Shown: positions 55,501-64,000 of the stretch, in pieces | How the letters are laid out: each line of letters starts with the position of its first letter | Position numbering within the stretch: position 1 is the first letter of the stretch | Assembly (NCBI RefSeq): GCF_947172395.1 | Contig: NC_069105.1 | Coordinates: forward strand, 558,001 to 622,000 | Length of the DNA: 64,000 nucleotides | Source of the DNA: Bicyclus anynana | Taxonomy: Eukaryota > Arthropoda > Insecta > Lepidoptera > Nymphalidae | Direction of reading: 5' to 3' | Notes under the pieces: generated by a model | What the model saw: only the letters and a program-made list of their open reading frames with translations | What the model was told of the DNA's origin: nothing | Databases searched by the model: none | Made by a program: the position numbers and the translations under genes

Positions 55501-58500
55501 GTGCAGAGTCAGATAATGTTGACGTGACTTTTGTTTCAGATTGTCCCAGGCACGTCATCCCATACAACGATCCGTCTATCGCGGAAGGGTATGAAGCGAG
55601 TCAGCCAGCACGGCTATGGTGACCATTATGTTCACGTCAAGATACAGGTACTAGGTTCACATATACACATGGGTTATTTGATAACAACCCAATTACTAGG
55701 GGAGCCAATTAGGGGATTTGAAATGGATAGTTTTCAAGATATTCAAAAAAATAGACATTAAGCCTTTTCTCCGAAACTACCAAACCTAAAATTTTGAAAA
55801 AAATACATTTAGCTTTCTACGTAAAGATTTCTGAAAAACCTCAGAAATATAATTTTTTTTGAATATAAAGGTCACTTCTGGAGGGCAAGATGAAAATTAA
55901 AAAAAAAACTTTTTTTAATTGCATCGTGTGATACATCAAACAAACGAGCTCAGTAAGAGGATCGTAAATATATTTTTTTGTAATTTTGAAATAAATAGTT
56001 TTTAAGATTGTCAAGAAATTAGACCATTCTCGCCCCTTTTCTCCGAAACTACCAAACCTAAAATTTTTTAAAAAATACATATGTTTTTTTAGCCATGTTT
56101 CACCCTATTCTAAAATTATGTTCTATTTCAAAGTACCATTTATCACTATACCAAAATTCGTCTAAATCGGTTCAGACATATATACTTTTGCATTTATAAT
56201 ATAACTAGCGGACGTCCGCGACTTAGTTCGCCCTTAGGTATATAATATTAGTAGGATTATTATTATGTACAGAGTAGTATGGAAGAGCATCTTTATAGAA
56301 GTTAGTTAAAAATAGCATTTATCGCCTTTCTAGGTACCAAAGTCACTAAGCGCGAAGCAGAAGGCCCTCATCTACGCGTATGCAGAGTTGGAGGAAGACA
56401 CGCCCGGGCAAATACACGGAGTTTCATACGATAGAGACGGTAAGAGAAACTAGAAGTTTATATACGTCACTATTAACATTATCATCATCCTTTTACCCTT
56501 ATCCCATTTAAGTGTGGTCAGAAAAATATGTCAATCTTTTCCATTCGTCCATTTTCACAGAAACCACCACTTTTCATGCTCTGCACTGCCATTTTTACTT
56601 CATCTATACTCACCTCTTTTACCACTGCCACATTAATTGATATATCCTCTAATTCGCGATCATCATTCTCTTCGTTCATCAACTTTTTAAAGTATTCCTT
56701 TCTTATTCCTTCTGTTAATTACATTACTGTTAATTACATTATGTAATGTCACTATTAACAGAAGGGTATGAAATAATAAAACGTAGTCGTACATAGTAAT
56801 ATAGATAAGTGTTTCGCATTACTGACTGACGATATATAACGAATAGTCTGAATTACTATCACCAGGAAAATATGCATACATTACAAAATTTCCTTATAAT
56901 ATACGCTAAGGAAGGATTTTTGAAAATTCAACCCTTAAGATAGGAGATGAAAGTTGTAGTTGTCCTTTGATACAAAAGTCTCACAAGCAGATGATACTAC
57001 CAACTCTTGCTCTTTAAAACACCATATCTGATATCAAACTTGTCACTATTAACAGAAGGGTATGAAATAATACATAGTAAAATAGATAAGTGTTTCTCAT
57101 TACTGACTGACAGCATATTATAATGAATAATCTGAATTACTATCACCAGGAATATATGCATACATTACAAAATTTCTTTACTTAAGCATTAAGGAAGGAT
57201 TTTTGAAAATCCATTCCCTAGGGGATGAAAGTTGTAGTTGTTCTTTGATAAGAAAGTCTCACAAGCAGATGATACTACTATTGCTCTTTCAAACACCATA
57301 TCTGCTGTTAAACTCTTTACATTTTAGTACTTAATACATACTTTGTAGGCGACCTTATTATGAGAACGTAAAGTACCTTGAAAAATTTGCTAAAAATCAA
57401 TGTTAATATCCAAAAACATTGAGCATTTTGTAAACTTTAATTGATTTTTTTTGTCAAATTTTGCAGCAACCCAAAAAAGCGATAGCCCAAAAGAGTCCGA
57501 AACTGTTCATGAGGCAAATCGCGAACCGAACGCTAGAGAAAAGCCAACGTGGATGTTTCTAGATAGCTTGATTGATGCTTTCGAGAGGAATCGAAGTACA
57601 TTCCTCGTAGGCTTCTTTTCCACCATAATACTATTTATGATTATCGCTTCTAATGATGTTTATGATAGAACTGGCATGCAGCAATATTTTGAAGAGCACG
57701 ATAGAACTGAGCAGGGTATAAATCAAATAGACCTGCCTCTGGGATATAGAGACACGATACGAAAACAAAAAGAACAAAACCCTGAATTGTATGAGGCGTA
57801 ATTGGCTAATATTTTCAAAATAACTTAACACCACTTTTAGTAAATTTATGAACTGTAGTTGAAGATTTCGTGTCGGTGTTCTTAAACATCATAGAGAATA
57901 TTACTTTAATGGGGTCTAACGCGTAGACAGAGAATTAATTAGACAAGTGATTGGCACGATGCTGTAAGTCAAAAGATCAATTTTGGCATCACAACACTAT
58001 TGTAAGCTAATTTGTTGCTTTATTATTTGCTACAAGTCGAGGCTGTGATTTTGTGCTCAAACTACTTTTATTTTATATTTTTTTAATGTAGTTAATAAGT
58101 ATCAAATTCTGTTAATTAGTTATTGACAACTGTCAAATTCGTTTAAACTCGTATCTAAAAACGACACGTGTTATGCCATCGAATATCGAATCGCCTTGTG
58201 TTGTTTCATACAGAATCCATGAATATTTTTTTTTAAAAGAATACAATGAATGTTCTATCTGTCTATTTACTCCTCTGTCTACGGCGTAGCGTATGCTAAG
58301 GTCGTACACGAACATTGTAGAATGTAGAAAAGTTGAGGGGATCTTAATTTTTTCGTCTTTAAATATTCAAGATATATCGCTATTTTTTTAATATACAGTG
58401 GTATTCGCTTTGTTATTGTAAATAGGTAGTTAGAATGCATAATGTATAATTTAAATATACAAAAGGTTGTTAGTAAATCCGTAAGGATATAGTATGATGG

Positions 58501-60997
58501 ATGTACTCAGTATTTATGAAATTGTTGAAATGTAAATAATTTTCAGTAATATATGGGAATTTTGACTAATTTACTGTTGTTTTATTTGATATACCTTTAT
58601 AAATCCTTTTACGCCATCATGCTATAGCCTAAAGTAAATGTCTACAGTTGAAGAATTACAAAAATTAAGTACTCAAAAAGTACAGTACAGACTTATTGAT
58701 AATGTTAGAAAAGTAATTTTGAATTACAACTTATAAAACCTGACAGATTTTGTTGAAAATCTATAGTAAATTGTACTTTATTATTTTAAATAACTATTTA
58801 AAGACTAATAGAAGCTCACGGCTTCTCTACCTCTAAAAACACTTTCAAAGTTCCTTCTTCCGACCCTAAAGATGAAATTTCCAAAAAATTCATTCATAGT
58901 TCTCTATCTCGTAAATGAAAGTAAGTATGGAAAGTAGCTTGCTAGCGTTAAATACACGGAAGGAGAAGTATGAAATTTCGCACAGATAAATGGAGAAGCA
59001 GGGCAGAGACCACATCTCTTTAACTTTTATGTTAAAGAGATGTGGTCTTTGGCAAATAGGACCTTAAGGTTCAAACTCGAATTTCGACTATTGACATAAG
59101 ATAGGCTTCGAAAGTTATGCCATTTATAGATTTGCTGACGGAGTCTGCCATTTCTAGTATTGATGGTTTAAAGTAACTTACTAACTATAAATTTTGCTCT
59201 TGTAGGTAACAAAATATAAAGAAAGAAGCACTTTTGTAAGTTGCAAGAGTTATGAATAATGTGAGTTTTGCACGCAACGTAAGTTATTGTCTTGAAGTTA
59301 TGCGACGAACACGAGAAAAATACAAAGTTATATTAAATGTAATTTACTCGTAACTAACTTGATAGTTACAAGAGCGTCAAATGCACGTATTTTTGTTTGT
59401 TTGTGTACTAGAATGGAGGATATTTTTATATTTTAGAAAAATACATAATATAATATACTGACTCGTTGGTGCGGTGTTTAATCTACGAGTATACTGTAGC
59501 TTATATAAATAATAATAATTATTGCCTTTAACGGATCAACTTAACCTAACAACATTATTTTAAAACGAACATAAAACTTGGATAGAAGCAGGCGTTACTT
59601 TGCGGAAGTTCATCATGATTATATAATGATTTATTTATTTTGCTATCATCCGCAATCATCCTCTACAACGTGCAATTGCAAAGACTGTCTTAGCAATTGC
59701 ACGTTGTAGAGTTAACATCTGCTGAGGATGCTCCGGTTTCGGGGTGAAACGTACGTAGAGAGTATTTTGTCGGACCTGGGTGACGTTGTCGCATGGGTTC
59801 GCCGAATTTTCGCGGATGATAGCAAAATAAATAAATCATTATATGAACATAAAACTTATTGTAGTATTTGCAACTTGCTTATTTTCTGTTGACCCGTTTG
59901 CCAATAGACAAATTCAGTCCTATAGTTTCTATTCTGATAGGTATAAGCCACTCTATTCCACATCACTCCAGCTACTTCTCTGATATCATCATCCCATCTC
60001 TTCTGCGGTCTACTTCTTTTTTGCCTACGCACTTTCTTATTCGTGACCTCGTATCATGTGCACTACCCATTGAGTCTTCTAATTTTTAGTGTTTCATCTA
60101 TGGTTTTTGTTTTATTTTTGATAGCATTATTAATAATAAAAATAATTTATTTATTCTTCAGTGTGCCTAATCTGTGGCTCAGGGTCATGGAATTTATAGA
60201 TTGGTTGGGCTATGAAGTATTAAGAATTTCTTTCTTCCGACAAATTCGCGGTAGTAGCTCGAAGATAAGGCAATTTGTTATTTGTGTACTTTATTTGAGC
60301 AAAGGTCGGACTGTAAATGTATTGAGGTTTGAAATACTTCCAACAAATTCCCAACAGAAAGTTAGACAATCTGGGTATATTGGCCCTCGCCCCGATAGAT
60401 ATTTTTACAATTGCAATCTACCTGATACCTAAATCGCGTCCTATAACGGAGGTAGGTAATGTTTGACATTATGTATTTTTCTAAAATTAGAAACAGTTTA
60501 TTCCTAAGTGTTATCCTAATTTTTTTACCCGTTTTAAAGGTCTTAACGTTACTTACTGCATTTTGAAAACTTACCTATTATATTAGACTTACTTACCTTA
60601 CATATTACTACAGGAATGTACCTAGGTAATTTCCAAAAATAATATTTAGCATTTTTTTATAAATTACACTAGTTTTACATTATAGTCCCATCGCAACGAA
60701 CGAGCGATATTTTCGATTTCGCCGCTACTAGTCGACATTTGTCTTTCTCTATCTGTGGGGACGGTGGGTTATCAGAGTTAGTCTATGCACCAAACATCAT
60801 ACCGAAATAGCCTAGATATTCATATTTAATATAGAGAAATATTCTTTGGTACAGGTAAAAAAGTTTCGATATCAGAGCCTCAGAATTTAGTGGACGCCGT
60901 GAAGGAGGCGCTCAAGGAGAAGAAGAATATAGAGGGCGCCACTACAGATGCTCCGGAGGACGACGATTTGAAGGAATCTAAACGCAGCAAGGGATAA
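49539..60997 (+). CDS. l(2)tid: Mitochondrial DnaJ co-chaperone Tid1 (DNAJA3 / l(2)tid)
   Basis: Nine shared exons: 49539-49710, 49887-50101, 50717-50947, 51534-51702, 52155-52249, 52573-52731, 53067-53138, 55540-55647, 56334-56439, then either 57467-57801 (553 aa total) or 60855-60997 (489 aa). All junction phases agree. The start is basic and poor in acids, as a mitochondrial presequence (MAPTRSIIGFLNPKALCAVF). The J domain begins at residue 79 (DYYKVLGVSKNAS), with HPD at 107-109, needed to stimulate Hsp70 ATPase. A Gly/Phe stretch (MGMGGPGGNEGF) follows, then a four-module zinc domain from residue 232: CTKCLGSRC (last Gly replaced), CTYCNGSG, CRHCHGTR, CAECEGKG, and the C-terminal substrate-binding region (VPVPAGVEDGQTVRM, ALLGGTVRIQGLYEDHTIQ, LSRKGMKRVSQHGYGDHYVH). 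It is a type I DnaJ working with mitochondrial Hsp70 in folding and mtDNA maintenance. Introns hold SINEs, a Helitron and LINE pieces. Confidence 0.96.
50321..50640 (+). mobile_element. tRNA-derived SINE, family A, in Tid1 intron 2
   Basis: GAGATGTGATAGCCCAGTGG, GGTTTGAATCTGGTCCGGAC, AAGCATTGTGAGGAAACCTG and GGGCCAGCGTGGTGGACTAA, in the family order. Confidence 0.85.
51000..51292 (+). repeat. Family L copy followed by a MITE fragment
   Basis: 51000-51165 carries the family L pattern (ACTGTGGGGGGAATATGGAG, CAGCCTATTCAATGTAGACA). 51190-51292 matches the right part of the 34363 MITE (GAGTTCGAAACTAGTCGGGA, TTATATCACGTGAGTATTAG, TGTTTCATAATCAATTAATT). Both lie in Tid1 intron 3. Confidence 0.65.
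51930..52095 (+). repeat. GC-rich interspersed repeat
   Basis: TTCGTTCGTAACACTCCCGA, GATTTCACACCCGCGCAGTC and CTCGTTGTCGCCCGCATATC also occur, diverged, at 62984-63175. Much more GC-rich than the flanks. Confidence 0.6.
52274..52332. repeat. Perfect 26-bp stem, 7-base loop hairpin
   Basis: ATCACTACTGTAGTGTTTGT plus GTATAT, loop TAAATAG, then the exact reverse complement. It lies in Tid1 intron 5, 25 bases after the exon at 52249. Confidence 0.92.
52795..52950 (-). mobile_element. SINE family A tail fragment
   Basis: TTTCGGCTCACTGTTGAGCA, GGATTAGGCCAATAGTCCAC and AATGCAGAGTGGCAGACTTT are the inverse of the family A tail. Confidence 0.7.
53332..53416. repeat. Inverted repeat, 17-bp arms
   Basis: TTTTTAGCAGGATCCCG and CGGGATCCTGCTAAAAA are perfect inverses about 50 bases apart; a further GCGGGATCCCG is at 53477. 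This looks like a small MITE. Confidence 0.7.
53640..53745 (-). repeat. Element R2 fragment
   Basis: CATTAAACGTGATATTTTTC, AACTATAAACATAAACGCAC and AAATAACAAAGATATTAGTA are the inverse of the middle of the R2 copies at 10905 and 35320. Confidence 0.65.
53757..53900 (+). mobile_element. tRNA-derived SINE, family D
   Basis: Head GCCGCGTGGCGCAGTGGATA (A-box-like), CCACGGCCGTGGGTTCGATT (B-box-like), CCACAACTGG and a GTGTATTTATACATTATATA tail. A working tRNA is unlikely because the arms do not close and the body continues as a SINE. Confidence 0.8.
53910..55196 (+). mobile_element. Non-autonomous Helitron-like element in Tid1 intron 7
   Basis: Starts TCTATACTAATATTATAAAG and ends in GCAGACG-AAGTCGCGGG-CGTCCGC and CTAG. 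The body matches 22599-23825 almost throughout (GAATGCTACATTATCGGGGA, AAGTCCGCGACGCCATATAT, TTCTATTGGTAAAACAATTT). It has an extra AT-rich segment near 54290-54360 and a longer G-rich array. Confidence 0.8.
54675..55146 (+). repeat. G-rich (TAGGG/TAGGGG)n minisatellite, long allele
   Basis: About 470 bases of TAGGG, TAGGGG and GGTAGGGTAGGGGTA variants on the Tid1 sense strand, so the pre-mRNA would carry a G-rich tract. It occupies the same place in the element as the 220-base array at 23283. Confidence 0.9.
56500..56735 (-). mobile_element. LINE reverse transcriptase fragment in Tid1 intron 9
   Basis: The minus strand encodes RKEYFKKLMNEENDDRELED then ISINVAVVKEVSIDEVKMAV, QSMKSG, the W/YF..L.N(E)EN...EV..A...MK.G linker before the palm of RTE-like endonuclease-reverse transcriptases. 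No longer frame survives. Confidence 0.75.
56747..57315 (+). repeat. Tandem duplication, two units of about 285 bp
   Basis: GTCACTATTAACAGAAGGGT, GAATTACTATCACCAGGAA, ATATGCATACATTACAAAAT and TCTCACAAGCAGATGATACT occur in both units (start about 56747 and 57043). The second ends about 150 bases before the membrane-tail exon of Tid1. An inverted TTAACAGAAGG/CCTTCTGTTAA pair marks the left edge. Confidence 0.85.
57467..57801 (+). CDS. Tid1 alternative last exon A, membrane tail
   Basis: Entered in phase 1 after TTTTGCAG, it adds 111 residues: a hydrophilic linker (ATQKSDSPKESETVHEAN), a Trp/Phe amphipathic part (KPTWMFLDSLIDAFERNR), then STFLVGFFSTIILFMIIAS, a predicted transmembrane segment at about residues 487-504, and an acidic tail ending KQKEQNPELYEA. 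It is a clean frame with a TAA and good acceptor. The join to the G-ending exon 9 gives Ala. The 3' UTR probably runs into 57802-58560, where no clear AATAAA was picked out. Confidence 0.75.
59007..59048. repeat. Perfect 18-bp stem, 6-base loop hairpin
   Basis: AGACCACATCTCTTTAAC, loop TTTTAT, then the exact reverse complement. It lies between the two alternative last exons of Tid1. Confidence 0.92.
59577..59844 (-). mobile_element. MITE family M1, opposite orientation
   Basis: The order of landmarks is reversed relative to 44230-44500: CATCCGCAATCATCCTCTAC, hairpin, then GAGGATGCTCCGGTTTCGGG and TTTCGCGGATGATAGCAAAA. Homology includes the outer GCGTTACTTTGCGGAAGTTC segment. Confidence 0.85.
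59870..60040 (-). mobile_element. LINE reverse transcriptase C-terminal fragment
   Basis: The minus strand encodes RRPQKRWDDDIREVAGVMWN then RVAY, the R-RP-x-x-RW-x-DD-I motif of the C-terminus of RTE-like endonuclease-reverse transcriptases. It is in the Tid1 intron before exon B. Confidence 0.75.
60180..60400 (+). mobile_element. SINE family B-like copy, decayed
   Basis: GGTTGGGCTATGAAGTATTA, AGAATTTCTTTCTTCCGACA resembles the family B middle and the head of the composite SINE at 22267. Ends are unclear. Confidence 0.45.
60855..60997 (+). CDS. Tid1 alternative last exon B, soluble tail
   Basis: Entered in phase 1 after TTTGGTACAG, it adds 47 residues: KKVSISEPQNLVDAVKEALK, then an acidic part (TTDAPEDDDLKES) and a basic end KRSKG. 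No hydrophobic segment. The total length of 489 aa is close to that of human DNAJA3 (480), so this is probably the ancestral end. It lies 4.4 kb beyond exon 9 and 3.1 kb beyond exon A. Confidence 0.75.
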
Positions 60998-61049
60998 ACA
61001 TATGTTACTAAATCTCTACAGTTTAACAATCATACAGTTGGGAAACATA

Positions 61050-61230
61050 ATATACTATAATATGTATACGCAGAGTAGATAGGACTAGGAAAAAAAATAT
61101 ACTTTAAGTAATGTTCTAACAACGTCGGAGTTTTAGTTATAACAAATGTTCCCAAACTCGATTGAGCGATATATAATTTATCTATATGCAGTGTAGATAG
61201 GCCTAGGAAAAAATACATTTTAAAATATAC
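61050..61230 (+). repeat. Tandem duplication in the Tid1 3' region
   Basis: GAGTAGATAGGACTAGGAAA at 61071 and TGTAGATAGGCCTAGGAAAA at 61191, with similar flanks (TTAGTTATAACAAATGTTCC versus GTAGTTAAAAGAAATGAGCC), show two units about 120 bp apart. Confidence 0.6.
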
Positions 61231-62689
61231 AATTAAATGTCCTACATTATTATCAGAGTTGTAGTTAAAAGAAATGAGCCCAAATCAATGGTTTTAACTT
61301 GGTGAGTTTAGGAATTAGAAACATATAAATGTATGGTTCAGGGCGTAGGAGGCTGAAAATTCATTACTGCTCGAGTTCTATGAGCTGTTGGCTAAGTGTA
61401 TACACGATGTTTCCAACGGTATGATTGCTAAACGGTAACATTAATAGATTTGCTATGCATTGATATTCTGCAAAGCGAAATATTTAATAGAAAATATTCC
61501 AAATACATTAAAACCAGTTTTCAGTTTATTTTATTTTAATCTGTCTTATTTCTTCGTAGACGTTTTTTTTTATTTTTACAATACTGTGATATGGATTAGT
61601 TGTGCAAAGATTAAATCAGGGTTTCTCAATGTGGGGTACGCGAAAGGTCAAAATTAAGGTTAAAATAGTCCAAAATTACTCCTAACATTGAATGCATTTG
61701 CGACAAGAAACAAGCACACCCAACACATTAATAATACAAAGACATTACTTTTGGTAGGTATTTTATGTGTTTATTCAAATAAAAACCTTATTTTTTCTTC
61801 AATAGTCAAATTGATTTTTTCTTTGAGGGGAGTTAGTAAGGGGTTCGCTGTCACTTGGAAATTTTGAGAAACCCTAGAATTAGATTACCTGTAGACTTAG
61901 GTAACTGGTGGTTAACATCTTTGGAGACAATGATTTTCATTGTATAATTTGAATTATTGTTATTTTACATTTTGTAGTAAATGCTGTACATAGGCCGTTG
62001 ACTAGTTGGTAGGAAGTGGTAAATAAATATTTCCAAATATGTATATTTGTTTCATTTATTTTTTGATACATCAACCTCGATATATTTATAAAAACTATTT
62101 TATCAGTAAACTTACCTACGAAATTACCTGTTTATACAGATGATTTTCAAAGGAAGGGAATCGAATTTTAGACTTCTAACAACTCTCATTATTTACTTTC
62201 TGAACTAGGGAACTTATGCCCTAGTTCATCTAATTGGGCTTACTAGCAGTGGCGTCACAGTAAAGATATTACAAGCAGTATAATAACTCGGCCGTATTTT
62301 TGAAATAAATACCTACAGCCGCGCGGTACGTAAACATGTGATAGGGCTGCCCGCCTCCAGCATTTTAATTACATTTGCTAACTTTGTGTTTCCACTTAGT
62401 TTTGTGATTGTAAATAAACTTTTTTTATATAAACAAATAAAATACTTTGTAAATTGTAGTAAAATGGGAAGTGATAAATAAAAATGCGTGTTTTTTTAAT
62501 TGGTTGATTTAATTAAGGCTGATACTACGTCAATGATCTTGAAGTGATGCCATCCAGGTATTACCTCCACACTACGTGAACAAATGAAAAAAAAGATAAA
62601 TACCTTCATGAAATTGTAGTGATTTAAAATAGATAATGAAACAATGAACAAACGCACTAATTGTCCCTACGATACGATAGTTCCCCTAG
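61231..62689. other. 3' flank of Tid1, no gene seen
   Basis: AT-rich, without recognised genes. AATAAA-like sites near 62021 (GGTAAATAAATATT) and 62443 (AAACAAATAAAATAC) are candidate ends of the Tid1 transcript; I cannot choose between them. Confidence 0.35.
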
Positions 62690-62845
62690 ATTTCTCTAGG
62701 ATGCCATTATCAGATCCTGACATGAAAAAAATGGGACTAACCTGAAAGAATATTCATGCAAACAAAAAAGAAATGGTTTAAAATGACGGAAATATCGCTG
62801 TAAATACGATACGATCCTTTTTGGAAGTCGGTTAAAATTCTTGTC
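62690..62845 (-). repeat. AACCGACTTCC repeat, minus orientation
   Basis: CCTGACATGAAAAAAATGGG, TACGATCCTTTTTGGAAGTC and GGTTAAAATTC are the inverse of the copy at 25715-25930. Confidence 0.7.
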
Positions 62846-62983
62846 ACCAATGCCAAGCTGAGCAAAAGTTTTATGAGCTTGCACATTAAAGCGCATAAAA
62901 TCCGCCATTTTGATTTTTTAAGAACTAAGTTACCCAGTGACACTCGGCCTATCTAGACGAGTCTAATGACATATCATTTATCA

Positions 62984-63175
62984 GTATGTGTGCTTGGCAA
63001 ATTTGTTCGTAACACTCCCGAAGGTCGGTGCGGTCCGGGAGGGGGGTAACGATGCCCAGCGCGTACGACTTCACACACGCGCAGTCCTTTCCTCCCGTCG
63101 CCCGCATACAACAACAAGTCATAACATTCAAACTCATACTCCTCCTTTGGGCTTCGCCGCAGTCGGGTAACAAAA
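62984..63175 (+). repeat. GC-rich interspersed repeat, second copy
   Basis: TTCGTAACACTCCCGAAGGT, ACTTCACACACGCGCAGTCC and CCTCCCGTCGCCCGCATACA match 51930-52095 in order. Overlapping open frames on both strands are due to its GC content. Confidence 0.6.
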
Positions 63176-63940
63176 CACAAATGATCCGAGCACAGTCACA
63201 CAAAACATTGTACAAGCAGTCGAGGTTTTTAACACAAGCTTATCGTACCTACTGTATCGTGATTCATGAACCGCGTATAACTACCTATTTCAATCGTGTC
63301 AATTTCTTTCCTTTACTCTATTCACTTTATTTACTAATCCATATACCTACCTTTATTCTGGAGATAAAAGGAAATACCTTATCCATTAAAAAATACAAGA
63401 TTATGTACCTACCTACTAATAAGTAAATTTATTTTAAAGTCTTACCTTTCAGAGTTTCCAGGTAACTTAAAAAAATTTATCTCTGGATGGGATAATTTTG
63501 AATTCATGCATCCAAAAACGGCACAGTATTTCCTACTGGTCATAATTAAAAAAAATCTAATACTATTAATACACTTTACTCTGTTAATACACCGTGCGTT
63601 CGTTCGTCACCGCGGCACAGTCGCGACTGTCTTCACCCTACGATCACCCCATGTTCGAGGTGCGTAGGTATAGCTCGCGTTTCGACCTCTAGTATGAAGT
63701 CCAACTACTGGTTGTAATATCTTTACTGTGGTGGCGTGCATAAGGTGCTCAGCCAGGGCATATACGTACGAAAATAACAAAATACGAAAACTGCAATAAA
63801 GGGCCTGTAGCCATAAGGCACGTCGATTCTCTTTCTACAAAAGCTAACAACGAACAAAAAATGTATTGGAATGACATTTGCTGTCGACAGGTCACGTGAT
63901 CAAGTTGTCGATCGGATCTGTCATTCCCATACATTTCGTT
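63176..63940. other. No gene seen
   Basis: Mixed AT-rich sequence with a slightly GC-richer patch at 63590-63720 (CGTTCGTCACCGCGGCACAG). No supported exon or repeat boundary was found. Confidence 0.4.
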
Positions 63941-63944
63941 AGTT

Positions 63945-64000
63945 CCTCCGTGGCGCAGTGGTATTCGCGGTGGATTTCCAAGATTTGCCCTGGGTTCGAT
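63945..64000 (+). mobile_element. tRNA-like SINE head, cut by the window end
   Basis: TCCTCCGTGGCGCAGTGGTA (A-box-like) and TGCCCTGGGTTCGAT (B-box-like) are present before the window stops. It may be a SINE or, less likely, a tRNA gene. Confidence 0.5.

Noticed and set aside
56528..56746. 72-codon plus-strand frame rich in Ser, Phe and Ile
   Set aside because: The opposite strand encodes a recognisable reverse transcriptase segment, so this is its shadow.
60043..60432. 129-codon plus-strand frame with a hydrophobic start
   Set aside because: It spans the junction of a minus-strand LINE fragment and a decayed SINE; no splice sites or coding signature.

Overview
ORGANISM. The window reads as nuclear DNA of a moth or butterfly (Lepidoptera). 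It is strongly A+T-rich, has spliced genes with GT-AG introns, and is saturated with repeats typical of lepidopteran genomes: several tRNA-headed SINE families, Helitron-like elements starting TCTATACTAATATTATAAAG and ending in a GCGGACG/CGTCCGC hairpin plus CTAG, RTE-like LINE fragments, many MITEs and foldback elements. There is no sign of bacterial, viral or organellar sequence. LAYOUT. 1-9.9 kb: no recognised gene, mostly unique AT-rich DNA with scattered repeats. 9.98-13.09 kb (minus): the first two coding exons of an acidic, possibly SLAIN-like protein whose remaining exons are not seen. 13-28.8 kb (minus): two phase-compatible exons (28738-28846 and 17052-17139) of an unrecognised small gene; its second exon seeded a 3.3 kb tandem array of decayed exon copies at 18.5-21.9 kb, and the large intron carries Helitrons, foldback elements and tandem arrays. 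30.15-30.57 kb (plus): intact ribosomal protein L28 in one coding exon. 31-39.9 kb: no gene, MITEs and hairpins. 39.92-48.80 kb (minus): complete seven-exon king tubby (TULP family), about 409 aa, with a five-fold 170-bp tandem duplication of the end of its fourth coding exon. 49.54-61.0 kb (plus): complete mitochondrial DnaJ co-chaperone Tid1 (DNAJA3 / l(2)tid), nine shared exons followed by two alternative last exons, one encoding a predicted membrane segment. 61-64 kb: Tid1 3' flank and repeats, ending inside a SINE head. HOW THE GENES RELATE. King tubby and Tid1 are head to head, 743 bp apart between start codons, so they probably share a promoter region. The genes are otherwise housekeeping or signalling genes with no common pathway. 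The most unusual material is structural: exon-derived tandem arrays in two genes, a Helitron-like family carrying an expandable G-rich (TAGGG/TAGGGG) minisatellite, and at least eight near-perfect short hairpins with tiny loops scattered through introns and intergenic DNA. All family assignments come from reading the sequence; no database search was possible.
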